A stretch of DNA of 32,831 nucleotides from CAYLMM01 sp964384825 (GCA_964384825.1 CAYLMM010000031.1:1-32831), one strand, 5' to 3'; counted from the first letter of the stretch, positions 7,413-15,396 are shown. The notes: a model not told the origin generated them from the sequence alone. Program-made: numbers and translations.

Positions 7413-8780
7413 ATGATTGCGAGAGAGAAGGGCGGTGATGGAGCAGGGCTGGGGCGACTCTGCCGGTTCCGGGCCCAGAGCGTCCAGGATATCCTCGACG
7501 CCCTGAGCGAGGGGGTCCTGGTGGTCGATGACCGGCTGCAGATCATCGCGGTGAACCGGGCCGTCGAACTGCTGCTCGGACGCGGGGCCGACGACCTGGT
7601 CGGCCGGAACGTCTGCGAGATCTTCGGCGAGGATTCCTGCCCCCGCGAATGCCTCGACCAGACCCTGCGGACCGGCGAGACGATCTCCGACTACCAGACC
7701 GAGGTCCGGCTCGCCGACGTCCGCCGGGGCCAGGTGCTGATCCGGACGGTCGCCCTGCGCGACGTGAAGAGCGACGACGAGGCTGTGTCCGGGGCGGCGA
7801 TGATCCTGAGCGACGTCTCGGAGGTCGTCAGCCTGCGCAAGGAGGTCGCCCGCCGCCGGTTCGGGGGCATGGTGGGCGAAAACGTGCGGATGAAGCGTCT
7901 CTTCGGCCTGATCGAGGACGTGGCCCCGAGCGACGCTTCGGTTCTGATCCGCGGCGAGACGGGCACCGGCAAGGAGCTCGTGGCCCGCGCCCTGCATTTC
8001 GCCGGTTCGCGGCCCGACGGGCCCTTCGTGATGGTCAACTGCTCGGCGCTGTCGGAAACGCTGCTCGAGAGCGAGCTCTTCGGGCACGTCCGCGGCGCCT
8101 ACACCGGTGCGGTCGCCGATCGCGCCGGCCGCTTCGAGGCGGCATCCGGCGGAACGATATTCCTCGACGAGATCGGGGACATCAGCCCGGTCGTGCAGGT
8201 GAAGCTGCTGCGCGTCCTGCAGGAGAAGGTCGTCGAGCGGGTGGGGGACAACAGGCCGATCCCGGTCGACGTGCGCATCGTCTCGGCCACCAACCGCGAT
8301 CTCGAGGCCCTGATGGCGGCCGGGCGCATGCGCGAGGATTTCTACTACCGGATCAAGGTCGTGGCTCTCGACGTCCCGCCCCTGCGCGAGCGGCGCGAGG
8401 ACATCGCCCTTCTGGTCGAGCATTTCCTCGAGCGGCGCGGCGCGAGCCCGATCGATCCCGAGGCCATGCGTCTGCTGATGGCCTATTCCTGGCCCGGCAA
8501 CGTGCGCGAACTGGAGAACGCGATCGAGCACGCGCTGGTGCTGGCGCGGGGCGGAGTCGTCGGCAGGCGCCATCTGCCCGTCGAAGTTCTCGAAGCCGAT
8601 TCCCGGGAACGTCCGGCACGGCGCCCGCGGCCGCATTCCGATCAGGAGCGCGAGATGATCGCGGCCGCCCTGGACGCCGCCGGCTGGAACCGCAGCCGCG
8701 CGGCCCGGCGTCTGGGCATCGACCGCAGCACGCTCTGGCGCAAGATCCGCGAGTACGGCCTGAAGCCCGAAGACGATTGA
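7413..8780 (+). CDS. PAS-AAA+-Fis sigma-54-dependent transcriptional activator
   Basis: 455 aa from ATG 7413, with GGGAGG 6 nt upstream; the upstream open frame crosses the promoter region and is not coding. A PAS domain occupies residues ~23-140 (DALSEGVLVVDDRLQIIAVN) and carries C68 and a CPREC pair (C76, C80). The AAA+ domain runs ~150-385: Walker A GETGTGKE (181-188), the sigma-54 loop GAYTGA (228-233, tyrosine in place of the usual phenylalanine), Walker B GGTIFLDE, and the YSWPGNVRELENAIEHALVL segment. A Fis-type helix-turn-helix ends the protein (AGWNRSRAARRLGIDRSTLW). There is no receiver domain, so it senses a signal through the PAS domain. It is divergent from trxA, and the gap holds a sigma-54 promoter and dyads. 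It probably activates trxA and perhaps itself. The cysteines could make it redox- or metal-responsive; that is inference. Confidence 0.93.
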   Translation: MIAREKGGDGAGLGRLCRFRAQSVQDILDALSEGVLVVDDRLQIIAVNRAVELLLGRGADDLVGRNVCEIFGEDSCPRECLDQTLRTGETISDYQTEVRLADVRRGQVLIRTVALRDVKSDDEAVSGAAMILSDVSEVVSLRKEVARRRFGGMVGENVRMKRLFGLIEDVAPSDASVLIRGETGTGKELVARALHFAGSRPDGPFVMVNCSALSETLLESELFGHVRGAYTGAVADRAGRFEAASGGTIFLDEIGDISPVVQVKLLRVLQEKVVERVGDNRPIPVDVRIVSATNRDLEALMAAGRMREDFYYRIKVVALDVPPLRERREDIALLVEHFLERRGASPIDPEAMRLLMAYSWPGNVRELENAIEHALVLARGGVVGRRHLPVEVLEADSRERPARRPRPHSDQEREMIAAALDAAGWNRSRAARRLGIDRSTLWRKIREYGLKPEDD

Positions 8781-8817
8781 ATCCGAAGCGATCGCCCGCA
8801 GCGGGAAGGAGAACCGA

Positions 8818-9651
8818 TTGAGCGGAAAATCCTCGAATCTGATGATGGGACTGGGCGTCGGCTGCGGCGTGCTGGTGCTGGTCCTGGTGGTGGGCGTGGT
8901 GCTGTTCGTCGCGGCGGTCCGCGATCTGGACCGCGACAGCAAGGAATCCGAGCGGCTGCAGGAGGAGCTGGTGCGGGCCTACGGCGAGGTCTCGGCATTC
9001 GTTCCGCCGGCCGACGGCGCGATCGATCCGCAGCGGGTCGAGATCTTCCTGGCGGTGCGCGATTCGCTGATCGCCCCGCGCAGGGAGATGCTGGCCGAAC
9101 TGGCGACCCTGGTCGAGATTTCCGGCGGCGGCCGGGGGCCGGGCAAGGTCGTTTCCGGCCTGAAGAGCGGCCTGAGGTTCGGCGGTTGCCTCAGCGCCTT
9201 CATGGCGACCCGCAACCGCGCGCTGCTGGCCCGCGGGATGGGCCCCGGGGAATACTGCTGGCTCTATTCGCTCGCGTACTACGGGATGCTGGACAAGCCG
9301 GCGCGGCCGATCCTGGGGGCGGGGCTGCTCGGCGGCGAGGATGTCGAGCGGATCGACGACGGCCTGCGCAGCTCCTGGCGCGAGGTCGCCCGCGAACTGC
9401 GCGGGATCACCGCCAACCATCTGGCGGCGGTGGAGCAGCAGGGGGATCCGGCCGGCCTGGCGTCGGCCCTGCGCGCCGAACTGGGACTGCTGGAGGCCGA
9501 TCCGAGCCGGTTCCCCTGGGAGGACGGCGCGCCCGAGATCCTGACCGGGGGCCTCGAACCGTTCCGCGTCCGGCTGGAAGCCTCCTACGATCCGGCGGGC
9601 GGCCCGCTGGAATTCATGACCGACGACGACGAGGTGCGGTTCTCGTTCTGA
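8818..9651 (+). CDS. Membrane-anchored protein of unknown function
   Basis: 277 aa from a TTG at 8818 with GAAGGAG about 8 nt upstream. One strong transmembrane helix lies at residues ~9-33 (GLGVGCGVLVLVLVVGVVLF), with the remaining ~240 residues probably outside the cytoplasm. The soluble part is helix-rich, with a charged coiled stretch just after the membrane (DLDRDSKESERLQEELVRAY), cysteines in the segments FGGCLSAF and GEYCWLYS, and an acidic C-terminus. I do not recognise a family. It starts 37 nt after the sigma-54 activator with no terminator between, so the two are probably co-transcribed. It may act with the regulator or be a neighbour only. Confidence 0.8.
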   Translation: MSGKSSNLMMGLGVGCGVLVLVLVVGVVLFVAAVRDLDRDSKESERLQEELVRAYGEVSAFVPPADGAIDPQRVEIFLAVRDSLIAPRREMLAELATLVEISGGGRGPGKVVSGLKSGLRFGGCLSAFMATRNRALLARGMGPGEYCWLYSLAYYGMLDKPARPILGAGLLGGEDVERIDDGLRSSWREVARELRGITANHLAAVEQQGDPAGLASALRAELGLLEADPSRFPWEDGAPEILTGGLEPFRVRLEASYDPAGGPLEFMTDDDEVRFSF

Positions 9652-9658
9652 CGCGGCC

Positions 9659-9694
9659 GGGGCGCGGCTGCGGCGTTCCAGCCGGCCGCGCCCC
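9659..9694. terminator. GC-rich hairpin between convergent genes, possible bidirectional terminator
   Basis: Stem GGGGCGCGGC (9659-9668) / GCCGCGCCCC (9685-9694) lies between the ends of two convergent genes. It has no T run on either side, so Rho-independent function is uncertain. Confidence 0.4.
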
Positions 9695-9723
9695 CGTCCC
9701 GAAAGGGCCGGTCGATCTCGCGC

Positions 9724-9909
9724 TCAGGATCGTTCGCCGTTCCTTCGCCCGCCGGCCGGCTTCCGGTCCGATCCCCGCCGCCGGACCGCATCGCGCAGCA
9801 GGAACTCGATCTGGCCGTTCACGCTGCGGAATTCCGCCTCCGCCCACCGCCGCAACTGCTCGTAGAGCTCGGGGCTGATGCGCAGGGGGAATGACTTGCG
9901 CGGGGGCAC
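9724..9909 (-). CDS. Arc/MetJ-type ribbon-helix-helix DNA-binding protein
   Basis: 61 aa from a GTG at 9909 with AGGAG upstream; that site overlaps the stop of the preceding SPFH gene (9 nt gap), so translation is coupled. Residues 4-42 form an RHH fold: strand KSFPLRIS, helix PELYEQLRRWAEAEF, turn RSVNGQI and helix EFLLRDAV. The tail is basic. It should bind DNA as a dimer. Small RHH proteins are often found beside SPFH/Band 7 genes; here it probably represses its own operon. The likely operator is the palindromic AT-rich site at 10827-10865. A toxin partner is not present, so it is not an obvious toxin-antitoxin antitoxin. Confidence 0.85.
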   Translation of the reverse strand: MPPRKSFPLRISPELYEQLRRWAEAEFRSVNGQIEFLLRDAVRRRGSDRKPAGGRRNGERS

Positions 9910-9918
9910 GGCGTTCTC

Positions 9919-10785
9919 CTACTGGTAGAGCGTTCCGGTGTTCACGACAGGCTGGGCCGCGTGCTCGCTGCACAGGACCACCAGCAGGTTGCTGATCATC
10001 ACGGCCTTGCGATCGGAATCGAAATCGGCCAGGTCGCGGTCTCCGAGCTCCTTCAGGGCCATCTCCACCATCCCGACCGCTCCCTCGACGATCTTCTGCC
10101 GGGCGGCCACCACCGCGTGGGCCTGCTGCCGCTGCAGCATGGCGCCGGCGATCTCCGGGGCGTAGGCCAGGTGGCTCAGGCGCGCCTCGACGACCTTCAC
10201 GCCCGCGCGCGACAGCCGTTCCTGCAGCTCGGCTTCGAGCCGCTCGTTGATCTCCTCGGTCGTGCCGCGCAGCGTCAGCTCCTCGTCGCCGCCGTCGTAG
10301 GAATAGGCCGAGGCCAGATGCCGGACGGCGGCCTCGCTCTGGGTCGTGACGTATTCCTCGTAGTCGTCGACGTCGAAGACGGCCTGGCTGGTGTTCTCGA
10401 TCTGCCAGACGACGACTACCGCGATCTCGATGGGATTGCCGTCCTTGTCGTTGACCTTCAGCCGCTCGCCGTTGAGGTTGCGGGCGCGCTGGGAGATGGG
10501 GGTCTTGGTCATGAACGGATTGGTCCAGCCGAAGCCGTTGCGCTTGCAGGTGCCCTTGTAGCTGCCGAACAGCAGCATCACGCGGGCCTCGTTGGGGTTC
10601 ACGATGAAGAATCCGCCCCACATGATGAAGGCGACGACCATCAGGACGATGCCTGCGATCAGGCGGAACGCATCGCCGCCGCCGATGCCTCGGATGAGCA
10701 GCAGGATGCTCACCGCATGCAGCACGATGACCAGCGGCAGCATCAACCAGCCCGATACCGTGGATATGGTTCGCTCCTCGTGCAT
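9919..10785 (-). CDS. SPFH/Band 7 (stomatin-like) membrane protein
   Basis: 288 aa from ATG 10785 with GGAGG 8 nt upstream. Two hydrophobic segments sit at residues ~12-33 and ~40-61, followed by the SPFH domain (VNPNEARVMLLFGSYKGT through the EIAVVVVWQIENT strand) and the helical region rich in E, R and A (EINERLEAELQERLSRAGV, then EARLSHLAYAPEIAGAMLQR). Such proteins form oligomeric rings on membranes and organise microdomains or proteases; the exact role here is unknown. No NfeD-type partner is present. It forms an operon with the RHH protein. A TTGACG -35 box and AT-rich dyads lie immediately upstream. Confidence 0.92.
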   Translation of the reverse strand: MHEERTISTVSGWLMLPLVIVLHAVSILLLIRGIGGGDAFRLIAGIVLMVVAFIMWGGFFIVNPNEARVMLLFGSYKGTCKRNGFGWTNPFMTKTPISQRARNLNGERLKVNDKDGNPIEIAVVVVWQIENTSQAVFDVDDYEEYVTTQSEAAVRHLASAYSYDGGDEELTLRGTTEEINERLEAELQERLSRAGVKVVEARLSHLAYAPEIAGAMLQRQQAHAVVAARQKIVEGAVGMVEMALKELGDRDLADFDSDRKAVMISNLLVVLCSEHAAQPVVNTGTLYQ

Positions 10786-10826
10786 CGTTCCATCCTCCGG
10801 ATTAGGGGTGCGCGGGGAAGGTGTCT

Positions 10827-10865
10827 GATATGTTTATGATATCATATAGATATCTCATACGTCAA
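10827..10865 (-). promoter_or_regulatory. Promoter/operator of the SPFH-RHH operon with phased GATAT repeats
   Basis: On the minus strand a TTGACG (-35, 10865-10860) heads an AT-rich stretch with ATATCA (10842-10837) 17 nt downstream. Three GATAT pentamers begin at 10827, 10838 and 10849, exactly 11 bp apart, and a perfect 12-bp palindrome TATGATATCATA spans 10835-10846. Repeats on one face of the helix suit cooperative RHH binding, and the operon's second gene encodes an RHH protein. Confidence 0.6.
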
Positions 10866-10871
10866 TAGGCG

Positions 10872-10905
10872 AAAAAGGGCCCTCCGTCGCGAGGACGGAG
10901 GGCCC
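10872..10905 (-). terminator. Intrinsic terminator after the cysteine-rich protein gene
   Basis: Perfect 12-bp stem GGGCCCTCCGTC (10877-10888) / GACGGAGGGCCC (10894-10905). On the minus strand it is followed by TTTTT. Confidence 0.88.
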
Positions 10906-10933
10906 GGCGGATTCGGATGCTCGGATCCGGGGA

Positions 10934-11467
10934 TCAGGCTTCCTTCTTTTCCTTCCCGGCCTCGGCGGCGGGACAGACGCAGGCGCCGCCCGCGGCGGTC
11001 GAGATGCAGCAGTGCTTCGCGGCCTGGGCCTCGCCCTCGGATCCGGCGGCCGCGGCGCGGGCCGGGCACAGGCTCGCATCCAGGCAGACGCCGTCGGTCT
11101 TGCAGCGGCTCATCGCGGCGGCGCGCAACTCGAGGCAGCCGGGGCACTCGGTGTCGCCCTGCTTGCATCCGGCCGAGCAGACGATTCCGTCGCAGGCCTT
11201 GGCGCAGGCGGTCGCGCAGTCCTCGGGGCATTTGGCGCAGCATGAGGCGGCGTCCTTGCCGGTGCAGCGCTTGGCGGCGACTTCCTTGGCCGCGTCCGAA
11301 GCCTTGTCCTCATTGCCGGCCTTGGCGGCCTTGGCGGCCTTGGCGCAGCCGGGGCTGCAGTCTGCGGTCGAGGCCGTGATGCCCGGGTCGGCCTGCGCCG
11401 CCATCACGGGCACCGACAGCGTCAGCGCCAGCGCCAGCGCGATCAGGGTAGCAGAGAAGCGTTTCAT
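10934..11467 (-). CDS. Exported cysteine-rich protein of unknown function
   Basis: 177 aa from ATG 11467 with AAGGAAG upstream. Residues 1-26 are a signal peptide ending VMAAQA. The mature ~150 residues contain 20 cysteines, in patterns such as CSPGC, CCAKCPEDC, CAKAC, CSAGC, CPGC, HCC and CVC, mixed with alanine/lysine-rich spacers (AKAAKAAKAG). The tail is EAGKEKKEA. I do not recognise the family. The cysteine count suggests a disulfide-stabilised or metal-binding periplasmic protein. It is monocistronic: a good -35/-10 promoter lies upstream and a strong terminator downstream, which implies appreciable expression. Metallothionein-like storage, a thiol buffer and a structural envelope protein are all possible. 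Confidence 0.8.
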   Translation of the reverse strand: MKRFSATLIALALALTLSVPVMAAQADPGITASTADCSPGCAKAAKAAKAGNEDKASDAAKEVAAKRCTGKDAASCCAKCPEDCATACAKACDGIVCSAGCKQGDTECPGCLELRAAAMSRCKTDGVCLDASLCPARAAAAGSEGEAQAAKHCCISTAAGGACVCPAAEAGKEKKEA

Positions 11468-11541
11468 GGCGATCTTCCTTTCCGGTTTCCCCCGGCCGGA
11501 GGCGTGGGGGAGGGGGAGTCGATATCCAAAAGGTTCAGTTA

Positions 11542-11570
11542 ATCCTAGTTGACCGATGGGATTTCGGCAA
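11542..11570 (-). promoter_or_regulatory. Sigma-70-type promoter of the cysteine-rich protein gene
   Basis: TTGCCG (11570-11565) and TAGGAT (11547-11542) on the minus strand are 17 nt apart. The predicted start lies about 70 nt before the ATG at 11467. Confidence 0.6.
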
Positions 11571-11641
11571 GGGTCAGGGTTCATTTTCCGTCCGGCGAAG
11601 GAATCGTCTTTTCAATTGCGGGACAAGGGGTTGCGGGCATG

Positions 11642-11671
11642 AAAAAGGGCCCGGCGCGCGGCGCCGGGCCC
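11642..11671 (-). terminator. Intrinsic terminator after pepT
   Basis: Perfect 11-bp stem GGGCCCGGCGC (11647-11657) / GCGCCGGGCCC (11661-11671) with a 3-nt loop, followed on the minus strand by TTTTT. Confidence 0.88.
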
Positions 11672-11687
11672 GGGGGACGGATTCGGA

Positions 11688-12947
11688 TCAGGCTTCCTTC
11701 TCGGCCCAGACCGCGATGGTTTGCAGGACGGTGTCGGTGGCCAGCACCATGTCCTTGACGCAGACCCACTCGCCGAGGCTGTGGAAGCTCTGCTCGCCGG
11801 TGAAGATGTTCGGCGTGGGCAGGCCGCGGGCCGAGAGGTTCGACCCGTCGGTGCCGCCGCGGATCGATCCGAGATGGGGATCCATGCCGGCGCGGCGGAT
11901 GGCCTCGGTGGCGTAGGCGATCGCCCGGGGCTCCTTCTCCAGGTCGTACTTCATGTTCCGGTAGTATTCCTTGATCTCGACCTCGACCTTCGATCCGGGC
12001 CAGGCGGCGCTGGCGGCCTCGGCCATCTCGCGGATCCGGTCGGCCTTGGGGCCCAGCTCGGCGGCGTCGAAATCGCGGATCAGCAGCGTGACCACGACCT
12101 GGCTGGTGTTGCCCTCGATGCCGATCGGATGGATGTAGCCCTCCATCCCTTCGGTGGTCTCCGGCGCGCCTTCCCGCGGCAGCGAGGCCACGAATTCCGC
12201 GGCGACCTTCACCGCGGGGACCATCTTGTCCTTGGCGTATCCGGGATGGATGTCGCGGCCGGTGAAGGTCACGACGGCGCTGTCGGCGCAGAAGGTCTCG
12301 TTCTCGATCTCGCCGCGCTTGCCGCCGTCCATCGTGTAGGCCACCGTCGCGCCGAACTTCTCGATGTCGAAGTACTTCACGCCCGCGCCGACTTCCTCGT
12401 CGGGGGTGAACGCGACCTTCACGGTGCCGTGCTTGAAATCGGGGTTCTCGCCGATCAGGGTCAGGGCCTCCATGATCTCGGCGATGCCGGCCTTGTCGTC
12501 GGCCCCCAGCAGGGTGGTGCCGTCGCTGGTGATGATCGTCTCGCCGACGCACTCGTTCAGGTACGGGTTGTCCTGCACGGTGATCGTGGGACCGTTGGGC
12601 AGGGGGATGTCGCCGCCCTGGTAGTTCTCGTGGAAGGTCGGCTTGACGTTCTCGCCGGAGACCTCGGGGTAGGTGTCCATGTGCGAGATGAACCCGACGG
12701 CCGGGACCTTGGCCAGGGCCGGGTCGTTGGCGGGCAGGGTGGCGGTCACGTAGCCGTACTTGTCCATCGCCGCGTCGGCGAGGCCGAGCTCCTTCAGCTC
12801 CTCGACCAGGACCCGGGCCAGATCGAGCTGGCAGGCGGACGAGGGGTAGGAATCGGATCCCTCGACGGCCTGCGTGTTGATGCGGGCGTATTTCACGAAG
12901 CGCTCGACAAGGGTCGGGAACTTGGTGTCCGGCTTGCGTTCGAGCAT
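11688..12947 (-). CDS. pepT: Peptidase T (tripeptide aminopeptidase)
   Basis: 419 aa, close to the usual ~410. Starts at ATG 12947 with AAGGAG upstream. It is a cytoplasmic di-zinc M20-family enzyme removing the N-terminal residue of tripeptides. Zinc and catalytic residues are visible in order: H89 and D91 in ISHMDTYP, D150 in LLGADDKAG, E184-E185 in TPDEEVG, D207 in TMDGG and the late histidine in SFHSLGEW. The dimerisation domain lies between (about 210-330). It is divergent from an OPT oligopeptide transporter; together they form an uptake-and-cleavage unit for small peptides. Each gene has a plausible promoter in the 261-nt gap. Confidence 0.95.
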   Translation of the reverse strand: MLERKPDTKFPTLVERFVKYARINTQAVEGSDSYPSSACQLDLARVLVEELKELGLADAAMDKYGYVTATLPANDPALAKVPAVGFISHMDTYPEVSGENVKPTFHENYQGGDIPLPNGPTITVQDNPYLNECVGETIITSDGTTLLGADDKAGIAEIMEALTLIGENPDFKHGTVKVAFTPDEEVGAGVKYFDIEKFGATVAYTMDGGKRGEIENETFCADSAVVTFTGRDIHPGYAKDKMVPAVKVAAEFVASLPREGAPETTEGMEGYIHPIGIEGNTSQVVVTLLIRDFDAAELGPKADRIREMAEAASAAWPGSKVEVEIKEYYRNMKYDLEKEPRAIAYATEAIRRAGMDPHLGSIRGGTDGSNLSARGLPTPNIFTGEQSFHSLGEWVCVKDMVLATDTVLQTIAVWAEKEA

Positions 12948-13061
12948 GGAAATCTCCTTTTTCTTCACGCAGGTCGATGGCGGGGGCCTGCATTCAAATA
13001 GAACCGGCGTCGCGCGGGACGAGGCCGGGATGGGACCGGTCGGGCCGACTGGCCGCCGACA

Positions 13062-13090
13062 AATGTATCCTTTCGGAGCGGAGGTAGCAA
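13062..13090 (-). promoter_or_regulatory. Possible promoter for pepT
   Basis: Minus strand TTGCTA (13090-13085) and TACATT (13067-13062) with a 17-nt spacer. The match is moderate; predicted start about 110 nt before the ATG. Confidence 0.45.
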
Positions 13091-13112
13091 GAAGCCTCCC
13101 CGGCAACTTTTC

Positions 13113-13141
13113 TTGTCTGGGTCGGTCGGCCATGCTAATTT
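13113..13141 (+). promoter_or_regulatory. Promoter for the OPT transporter gene
   Basis: TTGTCT (13113-13118) and TAATTT (13136-13141) with a 17-nt spacer. It lies back to back with the pepT promoter, so the two could share an operator. Confidence 0.55.
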
Positions 13142-13208
13142 TCGGTGATCGGGCCGCGGCGACGCGGCCTTTTCCTGCCTACACCCGCGCGCATTTATGG
13201 AGGTATCC

Positions 13209-15230
13209 ATGGACGTCAGTGGCAACGCCAACCGACTGCCGGAGAATGCGTACCGCAAGCTGAATCCCGGTGAGGAATTCGTGCCCATCGTTCCGGCCGC
13301 CAAGATCGTGCCGGAGCTGACGCCGTACGCCCTCTTCTGGGGTCTGTTCTACGCGGTGCTCTTTTCCGCGGCCTGCGCCTACCTGGGCCTGAAGATCGGA
13401 CAGGTCTTCGAGGCGGCCATCCCGATCACGATCCTGGCCATCGGTCTGAGCAGCTCCCTGAAGAAGAAGGACGCGCTGCAGCAGAACGTGATGATCCAGT
13501 CGATCGGCTCGGCCTCGGGCGTGGTCGTGGCCGGCGCGATCTTCACGCTGCCGGGCATCTACATCCTCGGTTTGGCCGATCAGACCAACTTCATGCAGAT
13601 GGCCCTGGCGTCGCTGCTCGGCGGCATCATCGGCATCCTGTTCCTGATTCCGTTCCGGCGCTACTTCGTCAAGGATATGCACGGGGAGTTCCCCTTCCCC
13701 GAGGCCACGGCCTCGACCGAGGTCCTGATGGCCGGCGAGTCGGGCGGAGGCCAGGCGAGCATCCTGCTGAAGTCGGGCTTCATCGCCGCGGGCTACCAGC
13801 TGCTCTCGCAGACCTTCGGCCTGTGGCGCGAGACCTTCGTCACCACCGCCTTCAAGTGGGGCGAGACGGTGTCGCAGAAGGTGCGGCTGGAATTCCACAT
13901 GATGACCGAGGCGGCCATCATCGGCCTGGGCTACATCATCGGTCTGCGCTACGCGCTGGTCATCGCCTGCGGCTCGTTCCTGAGCTGGTTCGTGATGGTG
14001 CCGATGGTCGGCATCCTGGGCAAGGGCGTGAACATCGGCGACCAGGTCTACAGGATCGAGGCCCTCGACGCCCTGAGCACTCCGGACATCTTCGCCAACT
14101 TCGTCCGTCCGGTCGGCATCGGCGCGATCGCCATGGCCGGCCTGATCGGCGTCTGGAAGAGCCGCAGCATCATCGTCGGGGCCTTCAAGCTGGCCGCCGG
14201 CGGCGCCAAGACCGAGGGCGCCGGCGACGGCGCCGCGCAGAAGGTCGAGCGCACCCAGCGCGACCTGTCGATGAACCTCGTCACCTCGCTGATCATCATC
14301 AGCCTCGCGGCGATCTTCGCCTTCTTCCTGTTCCTGGTGCCCGGCGTGAACTTCGGCCAGTCGGTGACCGGCCTGCTGATCGTCGCCGGCATCGCCTTCC
14401 TGTTCGCGACCGTCGCGGCCCGGGCCATCGCAATCGTCGGCACCAACCCGGTTTCGGGCATGACCCTGATGACCCTGATCATCAGTTCGGTCATCCTGAA
14501 GGCCGTCGGCGTCGAGGGCGAGAGCGGCATCGTGGCCGCCCTGCTGATCGGCGGCGTGGTCTGCACCGCGCTGAGCATGAGCGGCGGCTTCGTCAGCGAC
14601 CAGAAGATCGGCTACTGGCTGGGCACCACGCCGGCCACCCAGCAGAAGTGGAAGTTCCTGGGCACCTTCGTCTCGGCGATCTCGGTGACCCTGGTGATCA
14701 TGCTGCTGGACAAGACCTACGGCTTCGCCGAGGGCGGGCTGCCCGCCCCCCAGGCCAACGCCATGGCCGCGGTGATCGAGCCCCTGATGACCGGACAGCC
14801 CGCTCCGTGGCTGCTCTACATGGCCGGCATCTTCATGGCCCTGATCCTCGAGTGGACCGGTCTGCCGGCCCTGGCCTTCGCGCTGGGCATGTACCTGCCG
14901 ATGTCGGTCAACACCCCGGTGCTGGCCGGCGGCCTGATCGCCTACTTCGTGACCAAGGGCGGATCGAAGGAGGAGCAGGGCAAGCGGCGCGAGAAGGGCA
15001 CCCTGATGGCCAGCGGCTTCGTGGCCGGCGGCGCCATCATGGGCGTCATCTCCGCCATCGTGCGGTTCGCGGGCATCAGCGCCACCGGCGAGTCGAACTG
15101 GAGCGTCGAGCACGCTCTGGGCATGACCCACTGGATCGAGGCCAATCCCCTGTCCGCCATCGTGACCCTGGTCTGCTTCATCGCGCTGGGTTACTACCTC
15201 TACAAGGGCGCACGCAACGCGGCGGCCTGA
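13209..15230 (+). CDS. OPT-family oligopeptide transporter
   Basis: 673 aa. ATG 13209 is chosen over the ATG at 13197 because GGAGG (13199-13203) lies 5 nt before it. The protein is almost wholly hydrophobic with about 14-16 membrane helices. Family traits include the N-terminal ELTPYALFWGLFYAVLFSAA, AYLGLKIGQVFEAAIPITIL, the GEFPFPEATASTEVLMAG segment, and a central cytoplasmic stretch (GGAKTEGAGDGAAQKVERTQ). Bacterial OPT proteins import oligopeptides with protons; some relatives move metal chelates (YSL branch). The divergent peptidase T supports a peptide substrate. The gene ends just before the long inverted repeat at 15249. Confidence 0.93.
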   Translation: MDVSGNANRLPENAYRKLNPGEEFVPIVPAAKIVPELTPYALFWGLFYAVLFSAACAYLGLKIGQVFEAAIPITILAIGLSSSLKKKDALQQNVMIQSIGSASGVVVAGAIFTLPGIYILGLADQTNFMQMALASLLGGIIGILFLIPFRRYFVKDMHGEFPFPEATASTEVLMAGESGGGQASILLKSGFIAAGYQLLSQTFGLWRETFVTTAFKWGETVSQKVRLEFHMMTEAAIIGLGYIIGLRYALVIACGSFLSWFVMVPMVGILGKGVNIGDQVYRIEALDALSTPDIFANFVRPVGIGAIAMAGLIGVWKSRSIIVGAFKLAAGGAKTEGAGDGAAQKVERTQRDLSMNLVTSLIIISLAAIFAFFLFLVPGVNFGQSVTGLLIVAGIAFLFATVAARAIAIVGTNPVSGMTLMTLIISSVILKAVGVEGESGIVAALLIGGVVCTALSMSGGFVSDQKIGYWLGTTPATQQKWKFLGTFVSAISVTLVIMLLDKTYGFAEGGLPAPQANAMAAVIEPLMTGQPAPWLLYMAGIFMALILEWTGLPALAFALGMYLPMSVNTPVLAGGLIAYFVTKGGSKEEQGKRREKGTLMASGFVAGGAIMGVISAIVRFAGISATGESNWSVEHALGMTHWIEANPLSAIVTLVCFIALGYYLYKGARNAAA

Positions 15231-15248
15231 TGATTTGGGGGCCCCGGA

Positions 15249-15396
15249 GGGGGCCGGACGAGTGATGGTCGTCTTGTGAGGCCGGCGGGCCCGCACTTCC
15301 TGTGCGGGCCCGCCTTGGCGTTCGGGCGGCTTCGGCATCCTGCCTTCGCTCGCCCTCTCGACACCTCACAAGACGACCATCACCCGTCCGGCCCCC
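15249..15396. repeat. 33-bp inverted repeat enclosing a nested hairpin
   Basis: Left arm 15249-15281 and right arm 15364-15396 are reverse complements at 32 of 33 positions (mismatch at 15261/15384). The 82-bp centre holds a second perfect 13-bp hairpin (15284-15314) and a weaker GGGCG/CGCCC pairing around 15324-15354. It lies between the ends of two convergent genes, starting 18 nt after the OPT stop. As RNA it would fold into a long stem with a branched head on either strand. No flanking direct repeat is visible. It could be a bidirectional terminator, a small palindromic mobile element or a structured RNA. Confidence 0.8.
15284..15316. terminator. Nested hairpin, probable terminator for the OPT gene
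   Basis: Perfect 13-bp stem GGCGGGCCCGCAC (15284-15296) / GTGCGGGCCCGCC (15302-15314), 5-nt loop, followed by only TT. The stem is very strong but the T run is poor. Confidence 0.5.

Noticed and set aside
9724..9909. Antitoxin of a toxin-antitoxin pair
   Set aside because: The RHH protein is coupled to an SPFH gene and no toxin-like gene is adjacent.
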